NCBI GenBank assembly: GCA_040757065.1
Contig: JBFLXR010000015.1
Coordinates: 1 to 64,000, forward strand
Length of the DNA stretch: 64,000 nt
Source: JBFLXR01 sp040757065
GTDB lineage: Bacteria > Pseudomonadota > Gammaproteobacteria > Burkholderiales > Gallionellaceae
Reading direction: 5' to 3'
This document shows, one piece after another, positions 8,023 through 17,112 of this stretch (within the stretch, counting starts at the first letter, position 1; the number at the start of each line of letters is the position of its first letter). The notes under the pieces were generated by a model. It worked only from the letters and a program-made list of their open reading frames with translations. It was not told the DNA's origin and did no database searches. A program made the translations under genes and the position numbers.

Positions 8023-9102
8023 TCACTCCCCCGCCAGTGCGGCGAGTTGTTCGGCCTGGTGTTCGGCCATGAGGGCGTTGGTGAGTTCGCTGATGTCCCC
8101 GTCCATGATCTGATCCATTTTGTAGAGGGTCAGGTTGATGCGGTGGTCGGTGACGCGGCCTTGGGGGAAGTTGTAGGTGCGGATGCGTTCGGAGCGGTCG
8201 CCGCTGCCGACGAGGGATTTGCGTTCGGCGGCGATTTTGCTGTGCGCTTCTTGTTCTTGCTTGTCTTTGATGCGGGCGGCCAGTACGCGCATCGCCTGCG
8301 CTTTGTTTTGGTGCTGCGAGCGTCCGTCCTGACATTCGACCACGGTGCCGGTCGGCAGGTGGGTAATACGCACGGCGGAGTCGGTCTTGTTGATGTGCTG
8401 ACCGCCCGCGCCGGAAGCGCGGAAGGTGTCGATGCGCAGATCGGCGGAGTTGAGCACCACATCGGCCACTTCGTCGGCTTCCGGCAGGATGGCGACGGTA
8501 CAGGCCGAGGTGTGGATGCGCCCTTGCGTTTCGGTGGCAGGCACGCGCTGTACGCGGTGTGCGCCGGATTCGAATTTGAGTACGGAATACGCGCCCTGCC
8601 CGACGATGCGAGCGATCACCTCTTTGTAACCGCCCACTTCGCCGGGGCTTTCGGAAATCAGCTCGACCTGCCAGCGGTTGCGCTCGGCAAAGCGGGTGTA
8701 CATGCGGAACAAGTCGCCGGCGAACAGCGCAGCCTCGTCGCCGCCGGTGCCGGCGCGCACTTCCAGAATCACGTTGCGGTCGTCGTTGGGGTCTTTCGGC
8801 AGCAACAGCTTTTGCAGCTCGACATCGAGCGTTTCCAGCCGGGCGCGCGCGGAGGCTTCTTCTTCCTCGGCGAACTCGCGCATTTCCGGATCGTCCGCCA
8901 TTTCCTGCGCGGCGGCGATGTCCGCCTCGCAAGTTTTATAAGCCTGATAGGTTTCCACCACCGGCTCCAGTTCGGCGCGTTCGCGGCTGAGCTTGCGGAA
9001 ATTGTCCATGTCGTCGGTCGCCCCTTCGCTGCTCAGCAAACGGGTGACCTCGTCCATGCGCTCACTCAGTTGGGTGAGCTTATCGGCGATGGAGGGTTTC
9101 AT
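8023..9102 (-). CDS. prfA: Peptide chain release factor 1
   Basis: RF1 recognises UAA and UAG and triggers peptide release on the ribosome. The 359-aa product is full length. It contains the PAT tripeptide anticodon (in RVPATETQG, about residue 187) and the catalytic GGQ (GAGGQHINKTDSA, about 235), the glutamine that PrmC methylates. Its ATG overlaps the hemA stop in an ATGA junction, so the two are translationally coupled. Confidence 0.97.
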   Translation of the reverse strand: MKPSIADKLTQLSERMDEVTRLLSSEGATDDMDNFRKLSRERAELEPVVETYQAYKTCEADIAAAQEMADDPEMREFAEEEEASARARLETLDVELQKLLLPKDPNDDRNVILEVRAGTGGDEAALFAGDLFRMYTRFAERNRWQVELISESPGEVGGYKEVIARIVGQGAYSVLKFESGAHRVQRVPATETQGRIHTSACTVAILPEADEVADVVLNSADLRIDTFRASGAGGQHINKTDSAVRITHLPTGTVVECQDGRSQHQNKAQAMRVLAARIKDKQEQEAHSKIAAERKSLVGSGDRSERIRTYNFPQGRVTDHRINLTLYKMDQIMDGDISELTNALMAEHQAEQLAALAGE

Positions 9103-10352
9103 TCTTCGGGATGCAGGTGATGCAGGCGCTGCACGATGTCGAGCACCGTATCGCGCTCTTCGCTTTGCAACTGGTTCAGCGTTTGCGTGGGCGCATGCAG
9201 GAATTTATTGGTCAGACCGTGGCTGAAGGCTTCCAGCACCTTCTCGGGATCGTCGCCCTTGGCCAGCAGGCGCAAGGCTTTTTCCAACTCGTGGCGACGG
9301 TGACGGTCGGCGTGGTCGCGCAGGGCGCGAATAGTCGGCACCACCTCGCGCGATTCCATCCAGTGCATGAAATCGGTCACGCCGGAATCGATAATCACCT
9401 CGGCCTCTTTCACTGCACCCTGACGGGCATCCAGCCCGTCGCGCACCACCTCGGCGAGATCGTCCACGGTGTACAGGAACACATCGCTCATCTGCGCCAC
9501 TTCGGCTTCCACGTCGCGCGGCACGGCCAGATCGACAATGAACATCGGGCGATGCTTGCGCGCCTTCAGCGCACGCTCGACCATGCCCTTGCCCAGAATC
9601 GGCAACGGGCTGGCGGTACACGTCACGATAATGTCGTGATTAGCCAGCTGGTCGGAAAGATCGGTCAGCGTAATCGCCTCGCCGTTAATGCGGCGCGCCA
9701 AGGCCTGCGCGCGCTCCAGCGTACGGTTCGCCACGGTAATGCTCTTCGGCTTGCGCGCAGCGAAATGCACCGCGTTCAGCTCGATCATCTCGCCCGCGCC
9801 GATAAACAGCACACGCTGCTCGGAAACACTCGGGAAAATCCGCTCGGCCAGCTTCACCGCCGCCGCAGCCATCGAAATCAGATTCGCACCGATCTCGGTT
9901 TGCGTACGCACATCCTTCGCCACCGAAAACGTGCGCTGAAACATCTTGTGCAACGTAAAGCCCAGCGTGCCCGCCTGCTCGGCATAACGCACCGCCTGCT
10001 TCATCTGCCCCAGAATCTGAGGCTCGCCCAGCACCATCGAATCCAACCCGCTCGCCACGCGGAAAGCATGCTTCACCGCCTGCTCGCGCGGCAGCGTGTA
10101 CAAATACGGCTCGATCTGCGCAGGCTGCATATTGTGATAAGCCGCCAGCCAATTAATCGGCTGCACCGGCTCATGCGTGCTGCAATACACCTCAGTGCGA
10201 TTGCAGGTCGAAAGAATCGTCGCCTCTTTTGCCGCGCCATGCCCCACCAGATCGCGCAAAGCCTGCTCCATCACGTCCACCCCGAACGCAATGCGCTCCC
10301 GCACGCCCAGCGGCGCGGTTTGATGGTTAATGCCAAAAGCGAACAACTGCAT
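9099..10352 (-). CDS. hemA: Glutamyl-tRNA reductase
   Basis: HemA reduces glutamyl-tRNA(Glu) to glutamate-1-semialdehyde with NADPH, the first committed step of tetrapyrrole synthesis. The 417-aa protein has the catalytic cysteine in STCNRTEVY (about residue 50), the NADPH-binding GAGEMI motif (about 190) and a C-terminal dimerisation helix. It heads the hemA-prfA-prmC run. A perfect TATAAT lies 35 nt upstream. Confidence 0.97.
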   Translation of the reverse strand: MQLFAFGINHQTAPLGVRERIAFGVDVMEQALRDLVGHGAAKEATILSTCNRTEVYCSTHEPVQPINWLAAYHNMQPAQIEPYLYTLPREQAVKHAFRVASGLDSMVLGEPQILGQMKQAVRYAEQAGTLGFTLHKMFQRTFSVAKDVRTQTEIGANLISMAAAAVKLAERIFPSVSEQRVLFIGAGEMIELNAVHFAARKPKSITVANRTLERAQALARRINGEAITLTDLSDQLANHDIIVTCTASPLPILGKGMVERALKARKHRPMFIVDLAVPRDVEAEVAQMSDVFLYTVDDLAEVVRDGLDARQGAVKEAEVIIDSGVTDFMHWMESREVVPTIRALRDHADRHRRHELEKALRLLAKGDDPEKVLEAFSHGLTNKFLHAPTQTLNQLQSEERDTVLDIVQRLHHLHPEE

Positions 10353-10386
10353 GGGAAACGGCTACTTAAATGACGAATGACCGGGG

Positions 10387-10392
10387 ATTATA
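10387..10392 (-). promoter_or_regulatory. Candidate -10 box of the hemA operon
   Basis: TATAAT on the minus strand, 34 nt before the hemA ATG. The matching -35 is weak by eye. Confidence 0.45.
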
Positions 10393-10496
10393 GAACAACT
10401 GCTCCCGGAAGCGAAGCGACAGGGGAAAATGGCACCTGCCGCCGAAGGATAAAGACAGCAACCACGTTGCCGAACCACGCATCAAGCTTGGCGAAT

Positions 10497-10513
10497 GGTG
10501 CGTGCAACGCACC
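10497..10513. repeat. GGTGCGT/ACGCACC inverted repeat in the hemA upstream gap
   Basis: ATGGTGCGTGCAACGCACCCTAC-type element, same family as at 7976 and 47419-47499. Apart from this and the hemA promoter I see no gene in the 10353-10692 gap. Confidence 0.6.
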
Positions 10514-10692
10514 CTACTCAATTCACTGGCATCGCCCCGCCCCTTGTTTGCCGCCGAAATCCGGGGCATGCCGGCAAAAAGCAAGCACTCCCCGAGCATG
10601 CACAACAGGTGAGTTGCGCAGCTCGCTAGGACGCAAACGGGACGAGGGCATCCCGCAGGGACGGCGAACAGAGGTGCGCCCGACGTGGGCTA

Positions 10693-11439
10693 TTATTTCT
10701 TAACAATTCTATTTGTAGGCTTCTTATTGACAGGGGCCTTTCCCCCAACGGGCCTCCTCTTGGCCGCCTTACCAAACTTTTCCATTTTGAAATTCAAGAG
10801 GTCATTCGGAAATACTCTTACTAACAGGGCCTCGAGTTCATCGACCATTCCATCGGTTACCTCAAAGGCACTAAAATAAGTTGCAAGATCGTGGAGCTTA
10901 AGATTTACGCTGGTCGGTTGGCGCACTTTCTCATTTGCAGGACGGAAATCAACATCTTTAGTAGGATGCCTAACCAGCGTTATTACTTGAGCATTACGAT
11001 CTCGATTGAACGCCAAATTCATTTCTTTCCAAATATTCTGACGTTTCGTTTGTCCTGCATACAGTGCTTTGCCACGTGAATCATAAAAAACATAAAGGCC
11101 TTGTTTAGCCCCTTTCAACTCATCACATAAACCGCTGCGGTGACGCCCAGCATTATTTCCAGTAGGGATGACTTCATATTTTCCTGCGGCCCCAACCTTC
11201 GTCGCGTTAATTGGAAAGAACTCGACAATTGGACGTATCGTGGCAACTTGAGACTTTGTAATAGCAAGTTTGCAGGACTTTTCAATCACATTCGCGATTT
11301 GCTTTTCGGTTAGTGCAGCTTTTTGCCTCTTCCAGCCATGCAGGGTAGCCTCACTCATTCCCATATGAGACGCCAGTTCACGATCAGTTTTCAGATTGAA
11401 CCTTCGCTTAAGTTCATCAATTAGCAGAGCACCCTTCAT
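10693..11439 (-). CDS. HTH plus GIY-YIG-like nuclease fusion
   Basis: The 248-aa product combines an N-terminal Cro/CI-type helix-turn-helix (about residues 1-60; ELASHMGMSEATLHGWKR) with a GIY-YIG-like domain (about 110-215; GLYVFYDSRGKALYAGQT, then a downstream Arg/Glu pattern). The C-terminus is lysine-rich. GIY-YIG enzymes cut DNA with a tyrosine nucleophile environment and a metal-binding glutamate. A strong GGGGAGGTAA RBS supports the start. The gene is AT-rich relative to its neighbours and stands alone between core genes, so it was probably acquired. It could be a repressor with a degenerate nuclease domain or a standalone restriction-type defence gene. Confidence 0.7.
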   Translation of the reverse strand: MKGALLIDELKRRFNLKTDRELASHMGMSEATLHGWKRQKAALTEKQIANVIEKSCKLAITKSQVATIRPIVEFFPINATKVGAAGKYEVIPTGNNAGRHRSGLCDELKGAKQGLYVFYDSRGKALYAGQTKRQNIWKEMNLAFNRDRNAQVITLVRHPTKDVDFRPANEKVRQPTSVNLKLHDLATYFSAFEVTDGMVDELEALLVRVFPNDLLNFKMEKFGKAAKRRPVGGKAPVNKKPTNRIVKK

Positions 11440-11698
11440 TTACCTCCCCTTAGCCAATTATCTTCGTACATATCTTACCAATCAATCCTGAGCAAGCGTA
11501 GCAACTTGGGCGCCGTTATGCGCTGCCAAGTTTCGCCACCCAACGGTGCGCCAAGGCTCGCGCCACACGGATTGATTCATCCCCCACTTGCCAACATTAG
11601 CACGTTTCCCGAATACGGCCACCTAGCAAATCCAACAGGTATTTGAGCTTTCCAAGCCCTAAGCGCACAATGCGCGCGTTCCCGATATGGAGGCGACG

Positions 11699-12157
11699 AT
11701 GAATCCGAACGAGCTGGAGGCGTATCTGCATGGGCATATTCCGCTGTCGCGGGCGATGGCGGTGCGGGTGGAGGCGGTGACGCCGGAGGGGGTGACGCTG
11801 AGTGCGCCGCTGGCACCGAATATCAATCACCGGGAGACGTTGTTCGGCGGGAGTGCGTCGGCGATTGCGATTTTGGCGGCATGGTCGTTGTTGCACACGC
11901 GCTTGCGGGCGGAGGGGATTGCGAGCCGGTTGGTGATTCAGCGCAATTCGATGTCTTACGATGCACCGGTCGACGGGACGTTTACGGCGGTTTCGTTTCT
12001 GGCGGATGCGGCGGAGTAGCCACGCTTTGTGAAGATGTTGCAGCGCAGGGGTAAGGCGCGCATCGCGGTATGCGCGGAGTTGCACTATGGCGGCGGGGTA
12101 GCCGGCCGGCTGGAAGGGGAGTTTGTGGCGCTGGGGGCGGAGCCGGTTGCGGGCTAG
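11699..12157 (+). pseudogene. Thioesterase (YiiD-C-like) interrupted by amber codon
   Basis: The frame starts at an ATG with a GGAGG RBS and reads a hot-dog fold thioesterase (NHRETLFGGSASAIAILAAWS is family-like). It meets TAG at 12017-12019 after ~106 codons. The same frame then continues for 45 more sensible codons (FVKMLQRRGKARIAVCAEL ... VALGAEPVAG) to TAG at 12157. The downstream part completes the expected ~150-residue domain, so this is one gene with an in-frame nonsense mutation rather than two genes. The truncated product lacks the last beta-strands and is probably inactive unless the amber is suppressed. It converges with the hemerythrin gene and overlaps it by 4 nt. Confidence 0.75.
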
Positions 12158-12561
12158 GGTTTGTGGGTGAAAATGGGTTTCATTTTCATGTCGTCTTGCA
12201 TGACGTGGTCGAGCAGCCAGCGGCGCAGCATGTTGGTGTAGTATTCGGCCACGCCTTCCGACCAGACGCCGTCTAAGGCTTCGGCTTCTTTGCCGATGCG
12301 GTGCAGTTCGGCGTGAAGGTTTTCGTGTGCGGTTTTGAGGCTGCGCAGGTTGGCGTATCCCAGCGTTTCGGCGATGTGTTCTTCGCGCTGAAAGTGTTCG
12401 TGGGCGTAGTCGTGGAGTTTTTTCAGCGTTTGTTTCAGCAGGGGTACGCTTTGCGCTTTCAGCGCGCCTTCGACTTCGTTGATGATGCCGATCAAGGCTT
12501 GGTGGTCGGCATCGATCTGCGCATTGCCGACGCTGAGTTGTTCACGCCACACCAGACTCAT
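12154..12561 (-). CDS. Bacteriohemerythrin
   Basis: The 135-aa four-helix protein has the hemerythrin di-iron signature: an early His (DADHQAL), HEHFQREE, HENLH and the C-terminal HVMQDD. These supply five His and two carboxylates for O2 binding. The start MSLVWREQ is standard for the family; ten upstream in-frame residues are not. Such proteins store or deliver O2 or sense it, commonly in microaerophiles. The gene is monocistronic. Confidence 0.92.
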   Translation of the reverse strand: MSLVWREQLSVGNAQIDADHQALIGIINEVEGALKAQSVPLLKQTLKKLHDYAHEHFQREEHIAETLGYANLRSLKTAHENLHAELHRIGKEAEALDGVWSEGVAEYYTNMLRRWLLDHVMQDDMKMKPIFTHKP

Positions 12562-12670
12562 CTCATCCCCCTTTAAGTTTTTCCCGGACAATTTATCGCC
12601 CGGTAGCTTATTTTTTGCAATAAGAGGTCAGTCGTCAAGCGTTTCTGTGCCGTAGCCATTTCGGCCCGGT

Positions 12671-13234
12671 TTAGCCGCCCCAGCCGAACAGGGCCGCGAG
12701 GCCAAGCATCAGGAAGATAAATGCGGCGATAGCGTGTACCTTTTTAATCGGCAGGCGTTTGGCGAGCGCATCCCCCATAAAGACGACGGGGGCATTAGCC
12801 AGCATCATGCCTAGCGTGGTGCCGAGTACCACAGGCAGCAGGTTGCGGTATTCCGCTGCAAGGGCGACGGTGGCAATCTGGGTTTTGTCGCCGATTTCGG
12901 CCAGGAAAAATAATACGAGGGTGGTGCCGAAGACGCCGAGTTTGCGGATGCGCGGCTCTTCGTCGTCCAGTTTGTCCGGCACGAGTATCCAGGCTGCCAT
13001 TGCCAGGAAGGAGAGGCCGAGTATCCAGCGCAGCGCTTCTGCGCCGATGAGTTGCGCAAGCCATGCGCCGAGTGCACCCGCCAGCCCGTGGTTCAGAATC
13101 GTGGCGATGAAGATGCCGGCGATAATCGGCCAGGGCCGTTTGTAGCGGGCAGCCAGCACCAGCGAGAGCAGCTGGGTTTTGTCGCCGATTTCGGCAAGGG
13201 CGACGATGCCGGTAGAAACAAGAAAGGCTTCCAT
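12671..13234 (-). CDS. GDT1/UPF0016 family cation transporter
   Basis: The 187-aa inner-membrane protein has six hydrophobic segments in two repeats. Each repeat carries the family motif EIGDKTQ (about residues 15 and 113). UPF0016/GDT1 members move Mn2+ (and Ca2+) out of the bacterial cytoplasm. No Mn riboswitch (yybP-ykoY type) is visible in the short upstream gap. The gene is monocistronic between two minus-strand genes. Confidence 0.9.
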   Translation of the reverse strand: MEAFLVSTGIVALAEIGDKTQLLSLVLAARYKRPWPIIAGIFIATILNHGLAGALGAWLAQLIGAEALRWILGLSFLAMAAWILVPDKLDDEEPRIRKLGVFGTTLVLFFLAEIGDKTQIATVALAAEYRNLLPVVLGTTLGMMLANAPVVFMGDALAKRLPIKKVHAIAAFIFLMLGLAALFGWGG

Positions 13235-13326
13235 GCGGTGCGGGGTCGAGTTACATCGGGTGCGGAGTGTAACGCAAAGCGAGGCGGATGCGTTGCCGCC
13301 GCCTCGCCGGAGCCTGTGCGCCGCCG

Positions 13327-13776
13327 TTATTCTTGCAATGCCTGCTGAATTTCTTCCACCAGTTGGCGCACCCAGTCATTGTAGAAGGGGTGGATAATGC
13401 GCTGGCCGGGATTGATAATTTGTCCGTGCACGAGTTGCGGGGTGTCGACCTTGGCGTAGTTGAGGTTTTCGCTGTCGTGATATTTCACGCTGAAACGTTC
13501 GGCGGAGTAAGTAATATTGACCAAGGCATCGTGGCTGCGAATGTGGTACAGCGCGCGAATCACATTATTCCCGCCCGGGTTGGAAAGCGACCATTTGCGC
13601 TTGGTTCCGGCGCGGATAATTGCTTTGCGTACCTCTTCTTCGGTCAGTTTCTTGCCATCGGCGCGGACGATCATCTGATCCTCGTAATCGACGATCGGCA
13701 CGGAAGAGCGCGCTTGCGCCTGCCCTGCGACAGCCATCATCACGCCGAACACCGCCAGCCATTTGAACCATTTCAT
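13327..13776 (-). CDS. Exported protein of unknown function
   Basis: The 149-aa product starts MKWFKWLAVFGV with a clear signal peptide, cleaved after AQA (about residue 22). An AGGAG RBS supports this start over an upstream in-frame extension. The mature domain is a mixed alpha/beta fold with ADGKKLTEEEVRKAI, suggestive of a small periplasmic or surface domain. I do not recognise the family. Confidence 0.7.
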   Translation of the reverse strand: MKWFKWLAVFGVMMAVAGQAQARSSVPIVDYEDQMIVRADGKKLTEEEVRKAIIRAGTKRKWSLSNPGGNNVIRALYHIRSHDALVNITYSAERFSVKYHDSENLNYAKVDTPQLVHGQIINPGQRIIHPFYNDWVRQLVEEIQQALQE

Positions 13777-13925
13777 GATACGCACTCCTGTAGTTGTGAT
13801 TTTGCCCGGCAATTCTAACGAATTTCGCTGCGCAGCGGCATCCGTCCACCCTGATAAAGTTATCAGGTGGCAAAACACTAAAGCCGGTTTATGATCACTG
13901 TATCGCACAGGACGGAGCGCCCACC

Positions 13926-14291
13926 ATGCTTACGCTGCCGGAACGTACGGCACTGGTCGACTTATTTCAATGCGAGCCGCGCCTTGCAGCCGCAGGCGTG
14001 CCTTGGCATTTCAATACGATCACCTTCGATACGGCGTTCGGCGAGGATTGCGTTCAGTGCGTGATCGAACCGGACGAAGGCGAGCTGCATTTCGTGTGGC
14101 GCCAAGGCAATATCACGCGCATCAGCCTGAAAATCAATTCGCTGGCACATTTGTCGGTACACCGTTTTGCCGAGGAAGCCTATCTGCTGGCCTCAAGCGG
14201 CAAAGACGATCCGAACAAGGAGCTGGTCAAGATCCGGCTAAGGCCGATCATCAGCGTGGAGTGGGGTTCGTATCACGACTGCCTGCACTAG
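13926..14291 (+). CDS. Conserved hypothetical cytosolic protein
   Basis: The 121-aa protein has no signal peptide or membrane segment. It is rich in beta-strand patterns (VIEPDEGELHFVWRQ, ISLKINSLAHLSV). It is divergently transcribed from 13776. I recognise no family. Its GC-rich codon use matches the core genes. Confidence 0.6.
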   Translation: MLTLPERTALVDLFQCEPRLAAAGVPWHFNTITFDTAFGEDCVQCVIEPDEGELHFVWRQGNITRISLKINSLAHLSVHRFAEEAYLLASSGKDDPNKELVKIRLRPIISVEWGSYHDCLH

Positions 14292-14374
14292 AACGCGGAA
14301 CCCGCCCGGCTCCGCTTGTTGCCCGCCCCGCTTTGCCGGTATAGTCCGCGCTTTCCGATACGAACGAGCTTCTC

Positions 14375-14719
14375 ATGGATTTGCACACTTTCCGCGCGAC
14401 GGTCGAACGCGCACCCGAAACCTTGGAATTCAACGATGTGATCGGCCTGATCGATGCGCTGTACGATTTCACGCCGACCGCCTTCCGCAACGGCGAGACG
14501 ATGAATGAGGCCGGGCAGAATAACGGCTCTTGCCGCCTGTTCGCCTTCGCCAAGCTGCAAGGCTTAAGCGAAGCGCAAACCTTGCACTGCTTCGGGGCCT
14601 ATTACCGCGAGCATGTGCTACCCCACCCGGAAGGTACCGATCACCAGAATATCCGCAACTTTATGCAGACCGGCTGGGCAGGCATTGCTTTCGCAGGCGA
14701 GCCGCTGCGCGCGAAATAA
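14375..14719 (+). CDS. HopJ type III effector family protein
   Basis: The 114-aa protein matches the HopJ family pattern: FNDVIGLIDALYDFTPTAF, then NNGSCRLFAFAKLQ and HPEGTDHQNIRNFM. Despite the name, HopJ proteins are widespread in bacteria without type III secretion and their function is unknown. No secretion genes are nearby, so an effector role is unlikely here. It may share a transcript with 13926. Confidence 0.85.
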   Translation: MDLHTFRATVERAPETLEFNDVIGLIDALYDFTPTAFRNGETMNEAGQNNGSCRLFAFAKLQGLSEAQTLHCFGAYYREHVLPHPEGTDHQNIRNFMQTGWAGIAFAGEPLRAK

Positions 14720-14853
14720 CGCACGAAAAATACGCACGCTGCCATCTGAACGTCATCGCCGGGCGTTAATCTCTCTCGGGGAGGAACGGGCTGTATGGCC
14801 GGGCAGACACGCGTTTGCGGCGTCCGGCGTTTACCTATTCTGAAGGAGAGTGT

Positions 14854-15540
14854 ATGAAACGTTATGGTGCGGAATTTTTCGGGACGTTCTGGCTGGTGCT
14901 GGGCGGGTGCGGCAGCGCAGTGCTGGCAGCGGCCTTCCCCAATGTCGGAATCGGTTTGCTGGGGGTGTCGTTCGCGTTCGGCCTGACCGTGCTGACCATG
15001 GCCTATGCCATCGGCCATATTTCCGGCTGCCACCTCAATCCGGCAGTTTCCATCGGCCTGTGGGCAGGCAAGCGTTTCCCCGCCAGCCAACTGCTGCCCT
15101 ATATCGTATCTCAAGTCTTGGGGGCGATTGCGGCAGCCGGCGTGCTGTATCTGATCGCCAGCGGCAAGGCAGGCTTCGATGTGCATGCGGGCTTCGCGTC
15201 CAACGGCTACGGCGAACATTCGCCGGGCGGTTATTCGCTGACGGCGGCGCTGGTCACGGAAGTGGTGATGACCGGCATGTTCCTGCTGATTATTCTGGGC
15301 GCCACCGATAAGCGTGCACCGCAAGGCTTTGCGCCGGTTGCCATCGGCCTCGGCCTGACGCTGATTCACCTGATTAGCATTCCCGTGACCAACACCTCGG
15401 TCAATCCGGCGCGCAGCACCGGCGTCGCCCTGTTCGCGGGCGGCTGGGCGGTAGAACAACTCTGGCTGTTCTGGGTCGCGCCCATCGTCGGCGCGCTGCT
15501 CGGCGCCGCGGTGTACCGCCTCATCGGCGAAGAATCTTAA
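14854..15540 (+). CDS. aqpZ: Aquaporin Z
   Basis: The 228-aa inner-membrane water channel has six transmembrane helices and both NPA half-helix motifs (LNPAVS at about residue 63 and VNPARST at about 187). The arginine after the second NPA belongs to the selectivity filter. The start MKRYGAEFF with GAAGGAGAG RBS is standard. It equilibrates water across the membrane under osmotic change. An intrinsic terminator-like hairpin follows. Confidence 0.96.
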   Translation: MKRYGAEFFGTFWLVLGGCGSAVLAAAFPNVGIGLLGVSFAFGLTVLTMAYAIGHISGCHLNPAVSIGLWAGKRFPASQLLPYIVSQVLGAIAAAGVLYLIASGKAGFDVHAGFASNGYGEHSPGGYSLTAALVTEVVMTGMFLLIILGATDKRAPQGFAPVAIGLGLTLIHLISIPVTNTSVNPARSTGVALFAGGWAVEQLWLFWVAPIVGALLGAAVYRLIGEES

Positions 15541-15553
15541 GCTCTGCCATCCT

Positions 15554-15575
15554 CACCCCGGCTTAGGCCGGGGTG
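15554..15575 (+). terminator. Hairpin after aqpZ
   Basis: 9-bp perfect stem CACCCCGGC/GCCGGGGTG with loop TTAG. The U-run after it is poor (TCACTTTACTT), so termination may be partial. Confidence 0.6.
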
Positions 15576-15629
15576 TCACTTTACTTGCCGCCCCCGGTGC
15601 GCTAATGTGCCGAAAAACAGGGAGGCAAC

Positions 15630-16487
15630 ATGTCTTTTTTGCTGTTGCTTGGGCTGCTGTCGGCAGCCTTCGTCATGACATTATTCGTGCTTGCTCCGCG
15701 CATCGGTCGTGCGCGCTGGGCACGGCAAACGCAGGCATTCCGCGCCCGACTGCATGCCGAGAGCCATGCGCCGCTGCCTCCAATTTACCTCGAAGAAACC
15801 GAACTGCCCGGCCTGCCCGCCCCGGTACAACGCTATTTCCGCGCTGTGCTGCGCGACGGGCAACCGATCCTGCACAGCGCGGACATTCACACCGCCGGAC
15901 GTTTTCTGCTGGATGCCGAGAAAGACCGCTGGGCCCCGTTCGATGCAACACAACATATGGTTGCCCAGCCAGCGGGGTTCGACTGGACAGCACGCATGCG
16001 CATGGGACACGGTCTAAGCGTGTATGTACGCGACGCCTATGCGCAGGGCGAAGGGGTGTTGCGTGCCGATCTGCTCGGCCTGATTCCCGTCATGCATCTG
16101 CACGGTACGCCAGACTTAGCTGAAGGCGAGTTACTGCGCTATCTGGCGGAAAGCGTCTGGTTACCGACCCGTTTGCTGCCGAGTCAGGGCGTGCGCTGGA
16201 AGGCCATCGACGATGCCAGTGCCTGCGCCACGCTGACTGAGGGCACCACTGCCGTATCGCTGGAATTCCGCTTCGATCCCGAAGGCCTGATTACCTCGGT
16301 CTGGACCCCTGCCCGTCCACGGCTGGACGGCAAACAAATCGTGCCGACTCCGTGGCTCGGGCGCTGGACGCAGTACGGCGTCTATCACGGCATGCGCATC
16401 CCCATCGAAGGCGAGGTCAGCTGGCAACTTCCGAACGGCAATCTGACATACTGGCGTGGCCGTCTGCTCGACGCACACTATCGCTAA
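15630..16487 (+). CDS. DUF6544/DUF6920-like membrane-anchored protein
   Basis: The 285-aa product has an N-terminal transmembrane helix (about residues 3-22). A long soluble domain follows with LPAPVQRYFRAVL and later WKAIDDASACATL and ISLEF-type strands. This matches uncharacterised DUF6544/DUF6920 proteins by memory of pattern only. The function of the family is unknown. The AGGGAGGCAAC RBS supports the start. Confidence 0.7.
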   Translation: MSFLLLLGLLSAAFVMTLFVLAPRIGRARWARQTQAFRARLHAESHAPLPPIYLEETELPGLPAPVQRYFRAVLRDGQPILHSADIHTAGRFLLDAEKDRWAPFDATQHMVAQPAGFDWTARMRMGHGLSVYVRDAYAQGEGVLRADLLGLIPVMHLHGTPDLAEGELLRYLAESVWLPTRLLPSQGVRWKAIDDASACATLTEGTTAVSLEFRFDPEGLITSVWTPARPRLDGKQIVPTPWLGRWTQYGVYHGMRIPIEGEVSWQLPNGNLTYWRGRLLDAHYR

Positions 16488-16582
16488 CCCCCTACCTGTT
16501 AAATTTACTAGGTTTTTTTCTGCGGCGAATCGCCCATACTCGGCGCAGGTGTCGATTGAGGCACTTGTCTCCGGGGTTTGCC

Positions 16583-16855
16583 ATGAAGGTTTCCGTTTTT
16601 ACCGCACAATGCTGGACATATACGCTCAAGGTGTGGAGCGGGATGCTGATCACATTTCTGACACTGGCCGAGTGCGCACCCTATCTGCCGGGCTGGCTGT
16701 TTATGGCCTTGTTTTTCCCGGCTGCCGCATGCGGCTTTGCCGCGTTATTTGCAGTCGGACCGTTTACGCCGCCTGCGCGTCGGACTTCTTTGCAAGACGA
16801 CGCGCTGTTCCGCAAATTCGCCGAGAATCACCCTTCTGCCGCCACCCGTTTATGA
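16583..16855 (+). CDS. Small inner-membrane protein, 90 aa
   Basis: Two hydrophobic segments (about residues 18-35 and 40-62) flank a short PYLPGW turn, with a basic/acidic C-terminal tail. The TGA overlaps the ATG of the next gene (ATGA), so the two are translationally coupled and probably function together. I do not recognise a family. Confidence 0.6.
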   Translation: MKVSVFTAQCWTYTLKVWSGMLITFLTLAECAPYLPGWLFMALFFPAAACGFAALFAVGPFTPPARRTSLQDDALFRKFAENHPSAATRL

Positions 16856-17112
16856 TAAAAACGCTGATTCGAAGCCTGCTCCGGCTGGCTCTGCTGGATT
16901 TATACGTATTGATTTGGACGGAACGGCTGTTCCAACATGCGCGGCACCGTGTCGGCAGGCCCAGCACCGCCACGCCGGAAAGCGGCTACACTTTCAGCAC
17001 GGCGTTCTGGGTATTGGTTGCGGCGCTGCCGCTGGCATATTCGGCGGTCGAACTTTACGCATTTTTCACCCAACCGGAACCGCTGCCGGCCGGCGGCGAC
17101 CGACATGCCTAA
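16852..17112 (+). CDS. Small inner-membrane protein, 86 aa
   Basis: Coupled by ATGA overlap to the preceding gene. It has two predicted transmembrane helices, about residues 7-22 and 52-72, with a basic loop between. Its stop overlaps by 4 nt with the stop of the convergent lipoprotein gene. Function unknown. Confidence 0.55.
   Translation: MIKTLIRSLLRLALLDLYVLIWTERLFQHARHRVGRPSTATPESGYTFSTAFWVLVAALPLAYSAVELYAFFTQPEPLPAGGDRHA

Noticed and set aside
13235..13326. Mn-sensing yybP-ykoY riboswitch upstream of the GDT1 transporter
   Set aside because: The gap is short and lacks the conserved loop sequences; no such element is visible.
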